Part shown: positions 1-9,042 of the stretch, in pieces
Layout: the number at the start of each line of letters is the position of its first letter
Numbering within the stretch: the stretch's first letter is position 1
Origin: Exiguobacterium qingdaonense
GTDB taxonomy: Bacteria > Bacillota > Bacilli > Exiguobacteriales > Exiguobacteriaceae
Reading direction: 5' to 3'
Assembly (NCBI RefSeq): GCF_018617855.1
Contig: NZ_JACSKY010000006.1
Location: forward strand, 1 to 64,000
DNA: 64,000 nt
Position numbers and translations under genes: made by a program
The notes under the pieces: generated by a model
What the model was told of the DNA's origin: nothing
Seen by the model: only the letters and a program-made list of their open reading frames with translations
The model's database searches: none

Positions 1-83
1 ATGCCGACTTCTCGCCATAAAAAAACACTCCCCAATTAGAATAAACAGATTTGTTATTTCATCTGTCTACCTATTGGGGAGCA
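1..83 (-). mobile_element. IS3-family insertion sequence, 5' end only (cut by window edge)
   Basis: Read on the minus strand, positions 83 to 1 begin with TGCTCCCCAATAGGTAGACA, a terminal repeat starting with TG as IS3-family ends do, and run into an ATG at 18-16 that opens MARSRH, the first codons of the first transposase frame. The same sequence with a few differences recurs on the plus strand at 28215-28295, where it is joined to a recognisable IS3 transposase C-terminus. The rest of this copy lies left of the window, so I cannot say whether it is intact. It sits 24 bases beyond the stop of the membrane-protein gene that ends at 108. Confidence 0.8.
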
Positions 84-107
84 TATCATTTCTCGAAGGG
101 GTGTTTG

Positions 108-737
108 TCATTTGTTGATCAAATCTTGTTTCAACTCTTCGTTCCGTTTTTTGAAAGCCCGTCGCTTGAGCACTTCCTCAAGTCCCCGACTGATTGCCCA
201 CAATGCGACCAAAAGCAGACCGAGCATCGACAAACGGAACGGACTTTGGATAAACTCTTCCCATTGGTCTCCGATGACAGAAAAAATCACGACGACGAGC
301 AGTTTACCAAACCCGGCCGCCAACACGAACGTGCGAAGCTTCATTTGAATGAGCGCCAACAAATAAGTGATCAAACTGACCGGTATAAACGGGAGCGAGT
401 ACAAGAACCCGAGCGAAATCGGACTCATATGATTGATTCGCTCTAGCCAATATACCGCGGTCTTATGTTTCTCTAACCATCGTGTCATCGGCTTTCGGAA
501 GATGTACCTTACAGCTACGAAGACGACGACCGTCCCGAGTAAGCTGCCAATCCACGATAAAAGAACTCCTAATAAAAAGCCATATGTGGCCGCATTGGCT
601 GAGATGATTAAGACGAGCGGCAAAAATGGAAAAATCGCTTCCAAAAAAGGCGCGCCGAGGCCGGCCCACGGGCCACCAGGTAAACTTTGAAGCCATTCGA
701 TCAATTGGATGATGTACTGTTGGAGAGAAGTGAGCAT
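108..737 (-). CDS. TVP38/TMEM64 (VTT domain) membrane protein
   Basis: Polytopic membrane protein of 209 residues. Several hydrophobic segments are visible, including an N-terminal stretch with FLEAIFPFLPLVLIISANA and a C-terminal helix before a basic tail. The FLEAxFPFLP motif and the glycine-rich segment (GSLLGTVVVF) fit the VTT/DedA-like family, whose members are thought to move lipids or keep the membrane proton gradient; the substrate here is unknown. I chose ATG at 737 because an AGGTGG ribosome binding site lies 7 bases upstream; a longer frame upstream lacks one. A second VTT-family protein is encoded at 37942-38598. Confidence 0.8.
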   Translation of the reverse strand: MLTSLQQYIIQLIEWLQSLPGGPWAGLGAPFLEAIFPFLPLVLIISANAATYGFLLGVLLSWIGSLLGTVVVFVAVRYIFRKPMTRWLEKHKTAVYWLERINHMSPISLGFLYSLPFIPVSLITYLLALIQMKLRTFVLAAGFGKLLVVVIFSVIGDQWEEFIQSPFRLSMLGLLLVALWAISRGLEEVLKRRAFKKRNEELKQDLINK

Positions 738-832
738 AGTCGTTCCACCTTCAACTTTCGTTACTACCCTATTCCCCAAATTCGATTTACAAGACGCATC
801 TCCCTGCATTCACGAAAAAAAATAAAAACCAT

Positions 833-861
833 TTGCGAAAACTCGCCGTGATATTTATCAT
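833..861 (+). promoter_or_regulatory. Candidate sigma-A promoter for trhO
   Basis: TTGCGA (833-838) and TATCAT (856-861) are separated by 17 bases, followed by an AT-rich stretch and about 95 bases of leader before the ATG at 962. This is recognised by eye and is untested. Confidence 0.45.
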
Positions 862-961
862 ATAATAATGGACTTGTGGTTGCAGGCAAGTCTATTCGTC
901 GAACGACACAACCCAACGTTCGTTTTCCTGCAAAAAACTGAACACAGGGGAGCAACATAAC

Positions 962-1903
962 ATGGAATCAAAACCAATGCGGGTCTTGTTGTACTATAAG
1001 TACGTCAACATTGAAGACCCAGAAACACTCACGCAAGAGCATTTGAAGTATTGTAAGGAGCTTGGGGTCAAAGGACGCATCTTGATTTCCTCCGAAGGAA
1101 TCAACGGGACGTGCTCTGGTACTTGGGAACAAACCGAGCAATACATGAATGACTTGAAAGAGAACCCACTTTTTAGCGACATCGAATTTAAAATCGATGA
1201 GGTTGAAGAGCATGCTTTCAAGAAAATTTTTGTCCGTCATAAGAAAGAGCTCGTGACGTGGCGCTTTGATGGTGAGTTTGACGTGCCGAAACAACACGGG
1301 GCATATCTCGAACCAGCAGAATGGAAAGAGATGATGAATCGTGATGATGTCGTCATCCTCGATGTTCGTAACAATTACGAGTACGAGCTTGGTCACTTTA
1401 AAAACGCGATCAAAATTGATGTCGAGGCGTCGCGATACATGCCAGATTGGCTCGAAGAGAACAAGGACCTTTACGAAGGAAAAACACTTCTCACGTACTG
1501 TACCGGCGGTGTCCGTTGCGAGAAATTTACAGCATATATGCGTGACCAAGGTCACGACAACATCTTCCACCTTAAAGGTGGCGTCGCGATGTATGGAAAA
1601 GATGAAGCGACAAAAGGAGAGGACTGGGAAGGTGAGCTTTACGTCTTTGACGAACGCATCAATGTACCAGTCAACTCCGTGAACCCGAATGTTGTCTCAC
1701 ATTGCATGCACTGTGGGAAAGAGACGGTTCGCTACGTTAATTGTGCCAACCCGGAGTGTAACTTACAGCATTTCTGTTGTGAAGAATGTGAACCGAAACA
1801 TAAGCGTTCATGTTCAAAAGCGTGTGAAGAACACCCTCGCAACCGTTATGTCATTGACAACATTGCAGAGAAACTTCAAGAAACTGAAGAAGTTGCCGGG
1901 TAA
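962..1903 (+). CDS. trhO: tRNA uridine(34) hydroxylase TrhO (rhodanese family)
   Basis: TrhO/YbfQ/YceA-type proteins add a hydroxyl group to uridine 34 of certain tRNAs in the cytoplasm. The 313-residue protein has the usual N-terminal acylphosphatase-like region with the GRILISSEGINGT segment. A rhodanese domain follows, whose active-site loop CTGGVRC places the catalytic cysteine at residue 180 and a second at 186. A C-terminal cysteine-rich region (CMHCGKE, CANPEC, CCEEC, CSKAC) may bind zinc. Length and domain order match Bacillus YbfQ. The start has a good AGGGGAG site. The gene stands alone between its own promoter and a strong terminator. Confidence 0.93.
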   Translation: MESKPMRVLLYYKYVNIEDPETLTQEHLKYCKELGVKGRILISSEGINGTCSGTWEQTEQYMNDLKENPLFSDIEFKIDEVEEHAFKKIFVRHKKELVTWRFDGEFDVPKQHGAYLEPAEWKEMMNRDDVVILDVRNNYEYELGHFKNAIKIDVEASRYMPDWLEENKDLYEGKTLLTYCTGGVRCEKFTAYMRDQGHDNIFHLKGGVAMYGKDEATKGEDWEGELYVFDERINVPVNSVNPNVVSHCMHCGKETVRYVNCANPECNLQHFCCEECEPKHKRSCSKACEEHPRNRYVIDNIAEKLQETEEVAG

Positions 1904-1919
1904 CAAAAATCGACCAATC

Positions 1920-1954
1920 GGTGTCATGGAGAACTTCTCCGTGACACCTTTTTT
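1920..1954 (+). terminator. Intrinsic terminator of trhO
   Basis: The inverted repeat GGTGTCATGGAGAA / TTCTCCGTGACACC is followed by a run of six T. Confidence 0.85.
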
Positions 1955-2028
1955 GACAAAATCTTAACGTCTAGCAACAGCCGCTTTCGGGTATAGTGAA
2001 GATACTATGTCAGACAGGAAGTGAATGT

Positions 2029-2442
2029 ATGTTTAACGAACCTTTACTCGCTGCGATGCTCGCTTGGTTCATCGCCCAAGCAGCCAAGCTCGTAACCGAA
2101 CTCATTAAAACGAGGGATTTTGAACTTGAAATTATGTTCGCTTCTGGTGGTATGCCGAGCTCACACTCGTCCACGGTCGTCGCGCTCGCAACGGCTATCG
2201 GACGCATGGAAGGGATCGATTCGAGCATGTTTGCCCTCGCAATCGTCTTTGCGACCATCGTCATGTATGATGCGACAGGCGTCCGACAGGCGGTCGGATT
2301 TCAAGCTCGACTTCTAAATGATTACTTTAAAGGAATCAAACATGAAACCCCCATTTTGAATGAACTCGTCGGACACACTCCGTTTCAGGTCATCGTCGGA
2401 GCATTGCTCGGTCTTGTCGTCGGATTGCTTTTCCCAATATAA
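2029..2442 (+). CDS. Divergent PAP2-family membrane protein (YuiD-like)
   Basis: Small integral membrane protein of 137 residues. It carries the GGMPSSHSS motif of the 'divergent PAP2' family together with TGVRQAVGFQA and an HTPFQVIVGALLG C-terminal segment. Family members resemble acid phosphatase/vanadium-peroxidase proteins but their reaction is not established. ATG at 2029 is preferred over an upstream frame opening at 1996 because AGGAAGTG lies 7-8 bases before it. The product matches the usual length of YuiD homologues (about 150). Confidence 0.85.
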   Translation: MFNEPLLAAMLAWFIAQAAKLVTELIKTRDFELEIMFASGGMPSSHSSTVVALATAIGRMEGIDSSMFALAIVFATIVMYDATGVRQAVGFQARLLNDYFKGIKHETPILNELVGHTPFQVIVGALLGLVVGLLFPI

Positions 2443-2474
2443 AAGGTATGTCATTTCTCACACTTCTGATTCTT

Positions 2475-2492
2475 TTTGTGAAGTTTCACAAA
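2475..2492 (+). promoter_or_regulatory. Palindrome in the adeR promoter (candidate AdeR operator)
   Basis: TTTGTGAAGTTTCACAAA is a near-perfect palindrome with TTTGTG-N6-CACAAA arms. It lies just upstream of a TATACT -10 hexamer (2501-2506) that precedes adeR, so a bound protein would block the promoter. The same arms with the same 6-base spacer recur at 3759-3776 upstream of ald. That AdeR binds here is inference. Confidence 0.5.
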
Positions 2493-2526
2493 GAAGACGT
2501 TATACTCAGAGTGAGGAGGAATCGAC

Positions 2527-3750
2527 ATGCCTTTTTTGCAAAAATCTTATGAGTCACTTGATTCACTCGCAGAAGCAATTGGTCAAGCGATTCGAGCACC
2601 CATTACAATCGAAAACCGCCATCATCAATTGCTTGCTTATAGCACACATCCTGATTCGACCGACCCGGCCAGAATCGCAACCATTATCGGTCGGCGTGTC
2701 CCCGAGCCCGTCATCGAGGACTTATGGGAAAGCGGCATATTAAGAGAGGTCATCAATCAACATGACCCTGTCGTCATCCCGGCCCGCCTCGCCGTCGGAC
2801 TCGGGGAACGTGCAGCTGTCGTCATCAAGCAACATGATGAAGTCCTCGGCTATATATGGAGCTTGGCACGGACAACCCCGTTTACCAATCAAGAATTAGC
2901 CATTTTGAAAGAAGGAGCGACGATCGCAAAAAAACTACTCATGACGATTGCGATGCACGAGCGGCGCATCAATGCCGAACTCGAACGCTTTTTGTTAGAC
3001 GTCCTCGCCTCCCCGGCACTCAATGACTCCAATCGCGAACGATTGAACGAACTCGCGCCCATTGCGGTCGCAAGTCGTTTGACGATCATTGAATGCGCCC
3101 AACCGATTACCCCGCAGTTGGCAGAACGTCTCCACTATGTTCTCGCGACTCAAGAGGCAATCGAAGTCGTGTTACACGCCATCGACGGGCAACAGTTACT
3201 CATTTGGCACTATATGAAATCAGAACTCTCCGATGAAGAGACGGCGTTACTCGCCTGGGCAAAACGTTTCGAACGATTGCTTCAAGACAAATTCTCCGAA
3301 TCCGAACCACGACTCGGCATCAGCCGACGTTTTTTCGAAAGTGATATGCTGTACGCCGCAGCCGAAGAAGCGAGGCGCGTCACCACGTTACGTCGCAAAT
3401 TCCCTTTGGAGCTTTTGAACTCTCATGCATTTGAGCAAATCGGGATTTATCAACTCGTCCCCGAACTCGCAAGGCGCATCGGTCTACGTCTTGAAACCCA
3501 CCCGACCGTCGAACGTTTGCAACAGTATGATTCATCGCATCAGACCGAACTCGAGACGACACTCGAATGGTATTTTTATTTTGAGGGTAACGTAAAAAGG
3601 GTCGCGTCACACCTACACATTCATCCGAATACCGTCTTGTATCGGATGCGTCGGATCGAAGAATTGACGAATATTACTCAAGTTTCTTTACCGGAACGTG
3701 CGATGATTTATTTAGCAATCAAAGCCGGTCAATATCGATTAGAAGACTAG
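2527..3750 (+). CDS. adeR: PucR/CdaR-type transcriptional regulator, AdeR-like
   Basis: A 407-residue regulator. The N-terminal part (about 1-150) looks like a GAF/sensory region, the middle is the helical GGDEF-like linker typical of the family, and the last 60 residues form a PucR-type helix-turn-helix (FEGNVKRVASHLHIHPNTVL, then YRMRRIEE). In Bacillus subtilis, AdeR (YukF) is the PucR-family activator of alanine dehydrogenase, and here the next gene is ald in the same orientation, which is the main reason for the name. The gene has its own promoter and a hairpin after the stop, so ald is probably transcribed separately. RBS GAGGAGGA precedes the ATG. Confidence 0.85.
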   Translation: MPFLQKSYESLDSLAEAIGQAIRAPITIENRHHQLLAYSTHPDSTDPARIATIIGRRVPEPVIEDLWESGILREVINQHDPVVIPARLAVGLGERAAVVIKQHDEVLGYIWSLARTTPFTNQELAILKEGATIAKKLLMTIAMHERRINAELERFLLDVLASPALNDSNRERLNELAPIAVASRLTIIECAQPITPQLAERLHYVLATQEAIEVVLHAIDGQQLLIWHYMKSELSDEETALLAWAKRFERLLQDKFSESEPRLGISRRFFESDMLYAAAEEARRVTTLRRKFPLELLNSHAFEQIGIYQLVPELARRIGLRLETHPTVERLQQYDSSHQTELETTLEWYFYFEGNVKRVASHLHIHPNTVLYRMRRIEELTNITQVSLPERAMIYLAIKAGQYRLED

Positions 3751-3786
3751 ACAACCACTTTGTGTTTTTTCACAAAGTGGTTGTCT
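3751..3786 (+). terminator. Terminator-like hairpin after adeR that embeds a candidate AdeR site
   Basis: ACAACCACTTTGTG / CACAAAGTGGTTGT form a 14-bp stem with a T6 loop, but the U-tract after the stem is weak (CTTCATTTTT). The core at 3759-3776, TTTGTG-TTTTTT-CACAAA, repeats the palindrome of the adeR promoter with identical arms and spacing. It may therefore be an operator placed about 75 bases upstream of the presumed ald start as well as, or instead of, a terminator. Confidence 0.6.
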
Positions 3787-3807
3787 TCATTTTTAGAATC
3801 CATGATA

Positions 3808-3836
3808 AAGACAGCGTTTTCAAATGGGTCTATACT
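3808..3836 (+). promoter_or_regulatory. ald: Candidate promoter of ald
   Basis: AAGACA (3808-3813) and TATACT (3831-3836) are 17 bases apart. The -35 is poor and the -10 good, which is the usual look of an activator-dependent promoter. Confidence 0.45.
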
Positions 3837-3882
3837 AAGGGTGTGAACAATTTGTGTCAACGGAATGAAAGGGGAATGTTCC

Positions 3883-5013
3883 ATGAAAATCGGGGTATTA
3901 AAAGAGATTAAAAACAATGAGAATCGGGTTGCCTTAACGCCGATGGGGGCAGTGATGTTAACGGAGCTCGGTCATGATGTCTACGTCGAAACGAACGCTG
4001 GTCTCGGTAGCGGTTTCACAAATATAGAATATATCGACGCTGGTGCAACAATCGTCGAGACAGCGAAAGAAGTATGGGAGGGCGTTGAACTCGCACTCAA
4101 AGTAAAAGAGCCGCAAGCATCGGAATATCAATATTTCCGTCCTGACTTGACCCTCTTCACCTATTTGCACTTGGCAGCAGAGCCAGAATTGACAAAAGCG
4201 CTCGTCGATTCAGGCATCACGGCCATCGCATATGAAACGGTAGAAGTCGATCGGACGCTACCGCTCCTCACACCGATGAGTGAAGTCGCAGGTCGTATGG
4301 CTGCACAAATCGGAGCACAAATTTTAGAAAAACCTCATGGTGGGAAGGGCATTCTTATGTCCGGCTTACCTGGTGTGCCTCGTGCGAACGTCACGGTCAT
4401 CGGAGGCGGTGTCGTCGGAACGAATGCAGCCCGTATCGCAATCGGTCTTGGGGCGAGCGTCACCTTGATGGACATTAGTCCAGCCCGACTCCGTCAAATC
4501 GACGACTTGTTCGGAAATACGATCAATACGTTGATCTCAAATAAATACAACATTGCGAAACAAGTGGCTGAGAGTGACCTCGTCATCGGGGCGGTCCTCA
4601 TCCCGGGAGCAAAAGCACCGAAGCTTGTCACAGAAGAAATGGTGCAACGCATGTCACCCGGGTCGGTCATCGTCGATGTCGCGATCGACCAAGGAGGCAT
4701 TTGCGAAACAATCGATCATATCACGACACACGATGCCCCAACGTATGAGCGCTATGGCGTGCAACATTATGCTGTTGCCAACATGCCAGGTGCCGTGCCA
4801 CGCACATCTACAATGGGTCTGACGAACGCAACGATGCCGTATATTATCGAATGTGCACAAAAAGGTGTACTTCCGGCACTTCAACAAAACGATGCGCTTC
4901 TAAAAGGATTGAACGTTATAAACGGGACTGTCACGTATGAAGCGGTCGCTCGTGATTTGGAGTATCCGTTCATGCATCCTTACGAAGCGGTCACTAAACA
5001 AAAACAAGTGTAA
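3883..5013 (+). CDS. ald: Alanine dehydrogenase
   Basis: Cytoplasmic NAD-dependent enzyme that oxidatively deaminates L-alanine to pyruvate and ammonia, letting cells use alanine as carbon and nitrogen source. The 376-residue protein starts [10 protein letters not shown] as the family does. Lys75 (in LKVKEP) and His96 (in YLHLAAE) match the catalytic residues of Bacillus AlaDH. The Rossmann glycine motif [10 protein letters not shown] and [10 protein letters not shown] follow. ATG at 3883 is chosen because AAAGGGGA lies 7 bases upstream; a longer frame from 3865 would place the RBS inside the gene. It is probably activated by AdeR encoded upstream. Confidence 0.97.
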   Translation: MKIGVLKEIKNNENRVALTPMGAVMLTELGHDVYVETNAGLGSGFTNIEYIDAGATIVETAKEVWEGVELALKVKEPQASEYQYFRPDLTLFTYLHLAAEPELTKALVDSGITAIAYETVEVDRTLPLLTPMSEVAGRMAAQIGAQILEKPHGGKGILMSGLPGVPRANVTVIGGGVVGTNAARIAIGLGASVTLMDISPARLRQIDDLFGNTINTLISNKYNIAKQVAESDLVIGAVLIPGAKAPKLVTEEMVQRMSPGSVIVDVAIDQGGICETIDHITTHDAPTYERYGVQHYAVANMPGAVPRTSTMGLTNATMPYIIECAQKGVLPALQQNDALLKGLNVINGTVTYEAVARDLEYPFMHPYEAVTKQKQV

Positions 5014-5018
5014 ACAAA

Positions 5019-5052
5019 AGGCGACGAGATGCCTATTCTCGTCGCCTCCTTT
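5019..5052 (+). terminator. Intrinsic terminator of ald
   Basis: AGGCGACGAGA / TCTCGTCGCCT stem with a 7-base loop, followed by CCTTTAA. The U-run is short. Confidence 0.7.
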
Positions 5053-5099
5053 AATATGAAAGAATGGTCCGAACGACAGCGCCCGTCCCCATTCTTCGC

Positions 5100-6020
5100 T
5101 TATGCATTTTCAACGGTGATGTCTTCCCCGATAATCTTCACTTCCGGTTCTAACTCCACTTCGAACTTCTCTTTAACGATTGCTTGCACGTGACGAATCA
5201 ATGAAATGTATTCCGTCGCTGTCGCCTCCGCAATATTGACGATAAATCCTGCATGCTTGAGTGACACTTCCGCTCCCCCGATCCGCTTCCCTTGTAAGCC
5301 TGAGTCTTGAATCAACTTGCCGGCAAAATAGCCGGGAGGGCGTTTAAACACGCTTCCACAAGAAGGATACTCAAGCGGTTGCTTCGATTCGCGTTTATAC
5401 GTCAAGTCATCCATGACTTCTTTAATCAGTTCGTCGCTCTTCGGTTCAAGCTCGAACGTCGCCTCTAAGACGATCAATCCTTCTTTAGAAACATAGCTCG
5501 TCCGATAATCGAGTTCTAACTCGTCTTTCGATAAATGAAGGACTTCCCCATCCGGTGTCAATACCGTCGCAGAAGTGATGACGTCTTTCGTCTCTCCGCC
5601 GTATGCGCCTGCATTCATATAGACCGCTCCACCGACTGTCCCAGGAATCCCACAGGCGAACTCAAGACCGGATAAACCTTCCGTAAGCGCTTGGCGCGAT
5701 ACATCGATAATCGCTGCCCCTGCTTGGGCAATCAATTGATTCCCGTCTCGACGAATCGTGTTTAACTCATTCAGGTTCAATACGATTCCACGGATTCCGC
5801 CGTCACGGACGATCAAGTTTGAACCGAAGCCAAGAATCATAAACGGCATCGCCTCTTGATGAGCTAATTGTAGGACGGCCTGTACTTCTTCATATGTGTG
5901 TGGTGCTACGAAGTAATCTGCTTTTCCACCTAGTTTTGTATACGTGTGTGCCGACAACGGCTCGTCTTGAAGGACGCGCTCGGGCGAAATAATACTCTGA
6001 AGTTGCTGTAAAAAGCTCAT
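5100..6020 (-). CDS. murB: UDP-N-acetylenolpyruvoylglucosamine reductase MurB
   Basis: Reduces UDP-GlcNAc-enolpyruvate to UDP-MurNAc with NADPH and FAD, the second committed step of peptidoglycan precursor synthesis in the cytoplasm. The sequence shows the FAD-binding segments GFGSNLIV and [20 protein letters not shown], the YRTSYV segment, and the catalytic serine region [11 protein letters not shown] near residue 225. The length of 306 residues fits MurB of the shorter type found in Bacilli. ATG at 6020 is preferred to an in-frame TTG at 6032, because AAAGGA abuts that TTG with no spacing. Confidence 0.96.
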   Translation of the reverse strand: MSFLQQLQSIISPERVLQDEPLSAHTYTKLGGKADYFVAPHTYEEVQAVLQLAHQEAMPFMILGFGSNLIVRDGGIRGIVLNLNELNTIRRDGNQLIAQAGAAIIDVSRQALTEGLSGLEFACGIPGTVGGAVYMNAGAYGGETKDVITSATVLTPDGEVLHLSKDELELDYRTSYVSKEGLIVLEATFELEPKSDELIKEVMDDLTYKRESKQPLEYPSCGSVFKRPPGYFAGKLIQDSGLQGKRIGGAEVSLKHAGFIVNIAEATATEYISLIRHVQAIVKEKFEVELEPEVKIIGEDITVENA

Positions 6021-6175
6021 GCGTTCACTCAATCCTTTACGTTCTATTTAATCAGTGCTTCGGCTCCATTTCATCCGCTCCGAGCACGTCACTGAATGGT
6101 TTCAGTACGAAACACAGTATACAAATGATTGATGGACGTGACAAGCAACGTTTTTCTTACAATATGGCGATTAGT

Positions 6176-6826
6176 TTATAACAATAACGATGTAGCGATC
6201 GCAACTATAATCGGAATTGTAAAGTTATCCCAATCACGATATGAAATCGCTTCAGTTAACGTAGCTATAATGGAAATGATGAATCCATAAGTTACCACTT
6301 GCCACATGACAACATCATTCCACAAAAACAATAAAAATAAGACTGCATACGAACTTAGGAACATAGCGATGCTTCCTTGAAAAGAACGCTTTTGACCGTA
6401 TAAATCATAGATGACCGTGCCATATTTACGTCCAATGAGCGCGGCCATCCCATCTCCCCACGCAAGGACGAGCGACCCGGCTAAAAATGCGATCGGCTCC
6501 GACTCAAAGAAGAAGTATAAAATGACGAGTAACGCAATCGGGTAGTATACCGTACCGAGTGACTTTCGTTCTGTTTGGTGAACCGGCGACGGACTCTTAT
6601 ATAGCAAGACCGCATTCGCAAAAGTGAAGAAGAGGAGTGGGACTGCCGCGACGTACCATGAATCCATTAACCATACCGCCAAAAGCGACCAATGTCCGAC
6701 TGCGATATGTACACCTTTTCGAATCGTTTCATCTGTCCACCCAAGACGTTTCCCGATTTGTTCGATTCCTACGAGAAACACAAGGACGACCGCAATGGAA
6801 AGAATCGAACTGAGCCATTCATTCAT
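6176..6826 (-). CDS. Phosphatidate cytidylyltransferase / polyprenol kinase-like membrane protein
   Basis: Polytopic membrane protein of 216 residues with about six to seven hydrophobic helices. The motif RKGVHIAVGHW near the N-terminus and AWGDGMAALIGRKYG in the middle are those of the CTP-dependent dolichol/phytol kinase and CdsA-like superfamily. A lipid alcohol or isoprenoid substrate is likely but not determined. A GGTGG ribosome binding site stands 7 bases before the ATG. It is followed on the same strand by murB 155 bases away, so an operon is possible but not shown. Confidence 0.72.
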   Translation of the reverse strand: MNEWLSSILSIAVVLVFLVGIEQIGKRLGWTDETIRKGVHIAVGHWSLLAVWLMDSWYVAAVPLLFFTFANAVLLYKSPSPVHQTERKSLGTVYYPIALLVILYFFFESEPIAFLAGSLVLAWGDGMAALIGRKYGTVIYDLYGQKRSFQGSIAMFLSSYAVLFLLFLWNDVVMWQVVTYGFIISIIATLTEAISYRDWDNFTIPIIVAIATSLLL

Positions 6827-6977
6827 TGTTTGACCACCTCTATGTACAGAATGTTTATAATACCGTCATTATACCTCATTCAGTGCCCATCCTAGCTTAC
6901 TTTTCAAACATTTGGTAGAATGAGGTCAAATGACTGTATAGCCAACGTACGATGTTGGCGATAGAAAGGGTGGCCGT

Positions 6978-7601
6978 ATGCGCGACGCAACTTCAATTCA
7001 AACTTTGGCAGATTGCCTTCATTTCATGCAAGTTGGAGAAATCGAGCGAGCCATCGCCCTCTTCCCGGAGGACGTACGTGAGCATTTCCCAAAAGAACTT
7101 CGAAAAATCCACTTGTTCCACATTGAAAAAAACGGCTTATCCATCAACCAAATCGTTGCTCTCGCAAACACATTGACTGGAGAACATCTATCCGCGACAA
7201 CGATTCAAAACTGGACAAAGCGTGAAGTCCGGAAAATCATCGGTGTCCCGCGAATCGGTAAAAAATATTCATTACACCAAGCGGCAATTATTTATCTCCT
7301 TGACGACTTAAAACACCTTTTTTCATTAGAAGAGACGAGTTCTCTATTGGCGCTCATCTTCAATAACCCCGACCGTGATGAGGACGACTTTATCAAACCG
7401 ATTGATTTTTATCGCCTGTATGCGGAGTATGCAAAGTCAACGAGCCCAATCGACCTGCTCGATACACGAGCGAAACGATCGCTTGAAAAGATGGAGTATT
7501 CACACCCAAACATTATCCACGTCTTGAAGCTTTGTTTGTATGCACATCGGGTGACGACACTTGAACTTGAGGCGAAGCATTACTTAAACCGTTTCATTTG
7601 A
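6978..7601 (+). CDS. DUF1836-like protein (putative DNA-binding)
   Basis: A 207-residue soluble protein. The central part (SATTIQNWTKREVRKIIGVP, then RIGKKYSLHQAAIIYLLDDLK) resembles the MerR-like winged-helix segment of DUF1836 proteins: a helix choosing an NW-K/R motif, then a short wing and a YSL-HQAAI helix. Function is unknown. AAAGGGTGG precedes the ATG. It is a single gene closed by a two-way terminator. The family assignment is from memory of the pattern and should be tested with a profile search. Confidence 0.6.
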   Translation: MRDATSIQTLADCLHFMQVGEIERAIALFPEDVREHFPKELRKIHLFHIEKNGLSINQIVALANTLTGEHLSATTIQNWTKREVRKIIGVPRIGKKYSLHQAAIIYLLDDLKHLFSLEETSSLLALIFNNPDRDEDDFIKPIDFYRLYAEYAKSTSPIDLLDTRAKRSLEKMEYSHPNIIHVLKLCLYAHRVTTLELEAKHYLNRFI

Positions 7602-7610
7602 TGGAACGAA

Positions 7611-7660
7611 AGAAAAAGGACGATTGTCCCGACACAAGTCGGTCCAATCGTCCTTTTTCT
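7611..7660. terminator. Bidirectional terminator
   Basis: AGAAAAAGGACGATTG / CAATCGTCCTTTTTCT form a 16-bp stem around an 18-base loop with A-rich and T-rich ends on both sides. It serves the gene ending at 7601 and probably the convergent gene ending at 7723. Confidence 0.85.
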
Positions 7661-7722
7661 GTTCACGTTCGGATAGAGAGAAGGTTTTCAGTACCCTCTC
7701 TTCTGACCGGTGTTCTTCATCG

Positions 7723-8205
7723 TTATGAGACAGATACCGCAAGCGGCATCCGTGATTTAATCGTCAACGTTTTGAGTACAGAAAGAAGTTCAAACATCGA
7801 TAACTGATCTGCTTCTTTCGTTAAGCAGAACGTGTCGTCCTCTTGTTTTCGTAGCTCTGCTACGAGCTTACCTGCTTTGTCCCGAACGCTGAATTTATGA
7901 CGTTCCACATCGTATTGAATCGTGAAGAGTCCGCGTTCATAGACATTGTACTCACACTTTTTCCCGAACAACGAGAATTTGTCTTTCAATTGACCAATCG
8001 CCTGCCCGTCATGGTTCATGACGACCCATTTCTGGCAATTCGGGATATACTTCCCGTGAGCGATTTGTCGTCCTGACAAATTGTGCACTTGGACACTGCC
8101 TTCCGCGTCGCGGTGAACAGATCCGATCGCATCATTTGACTCGTCATAAATGGTCGCCTCACCTTGCGTAAAGACACAACCTTTTACATAAATTAATTTG
8201 CGCAC
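7723..8205 (-). CDS. Hypothetical protein with LURP-one/Tubby-like beta repeats
   Basis: A 160-residue soluble protein made of short repeated beta-strand units (IYDESNDAIGSVHRDAEG, MNHDGQAIGQLKDKF, VRDKAGKLVAELRKQ). These D-x-x-G-x-x-I/V-G turns are the pattern of LURP-one-related/Tubby C-terminal folds; that assignment is tentative. It starts with GTG, with a perfect AGGAGG 8 bases upstream. Neighbours give no clue to function. Confidence 0.6.
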   Translation of the reverse strand: MRKLIYVKGCVFTQGEATIYDESNDAIGSVHRDAEGSVQVHNLSGRQIAHGKYIPNCQKWVVMNHDGQAIGQLKDKFSLFGKKCEYNVYERGLFTIQYDVERHKFSVRDKAGKLVAELRKQEDDTFCLTKEADQLSMFELLSVLKTLTIKSRMPLAVSVS

Positions 8206-8421
8206 CGCTTTTTCCTCCTAGCACGTTCCAACCGTGATTTTTTATATGTGTACGGTCGGGTATTTCTGAAAACCCCAATCGTTTCTCTCTCATTTTTATC
8301 TCGTTTCAACTACTACATATTTCATATGACGAAGATGATTATTGCATCGTTTAAAGAAAAAGACAACCCCTTTTTTTCGACACGATTTCGGATTCTGTCG
8401 AACTTGTGAACAAGCCTGTTC

Positions 8422-8922
8422 TTAACGCCTGTATCCCGCTTCCTTTAAGAGTTCTTCAAGCTCCATTCTTGCAATCAGACGAACTTGATTCGGTGCAGCC
8501 AATTCATGCGCACTGTCCGTGAAAGTTGAGTTCGTCACGACCCAGCCTTCGTGCGTCCCATAATACGGAACAGCCGCCGCGATTTGTTGAACCGCTTCAA
8601 GACCGACTACCTTTTCATAGCGTTTTGCTTGAACTGCAATCGACCATCCATCCGGAGTCTCAAGTAATAAATCCGCTCCAAAATCGCGAGATGCGGGGGT
8701 CACCGTGACTGTATAACCGAGGGCTGTGAATACTTCTTCTAAGAATAGTTCAAACTCACGACCATCCATCCGATCGATTCGATCGAGGGTCGACAATCTG
8801 AACTTCCAAATCAACCACACGATGCCGAGAATGAGGAGCAATATGCTACTCCAAAGTGGTGCCTCGAACCACCATAAACAAACCGCACCGATGATGCTTA
8901 AAAGTAAACCGATCAACTCCAT
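8422..8922 (-). CDS. Membrane-anchored restriction endonuclease-like (Mrr_cat) protein
   Basis: A 166-residue protein with two N-terminal membrane helices (about 1-40) followed by a PD-(D/E)XK nuclease fold of the Mrr type: MDGREFELFLEEVFTALGY, then DFGADLLLE and the QAKRY catalytic motif, and a C-terminal segment with YGTHEGWVVTNS. The core Asp and Gln-x-Lys residues are present, so it may be an active nuclease. Such membrane-tethered Mrr proteins are common in Firmicutes and their role is unclear. There is no methylase nearby, so a classical restriction system is unlikely. Confidence 0.8.
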   Translation of the reverse strand: MELIGLLLSIIGAVCLWWFEAPLWSSILLLILGIVWLIWKFRLSTLDRIDRMDGREFELFLEEVFTALGYTVTVTPASRDFGADLLLETPDGWSIAVQAKRYEKVVGLEAVQQIAAAVPYYGTHEGWVVTNSTFTDSAHELAAPNQVRLIARMELEELLKEAGYRR

Positions 8923-9042
8923 CCTTCCTTTCCAATTCTTCTATCTTACTTTACCGTTTCACGGGCAGGAATTGGAAGGGGGAGCTGTCGAATGATATAG
9001 AGGATGTGCTCGTTTAACACCACGAAGGAGGGATGACCGTTC

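Noticed and set aside
968-1570. 200-residue open frame antisense to trhO
   Set aside because: It mirrors the coding frame of trhO, has no ribosome binding site and no recognisable domain.
8206-8421. Possible hairpin regulatory element between two minus-strand genes
   Set aside because: CGACA...TGTCG arms are weak, followed by A-run rather than T-run in the direction of transcription; nothing convincing.
8422-8922. Restriction-modification or defence system
   Set aside because: The Mrr-like protein is membrane anchored and has no methylase, helicase or other defence gene nearby.
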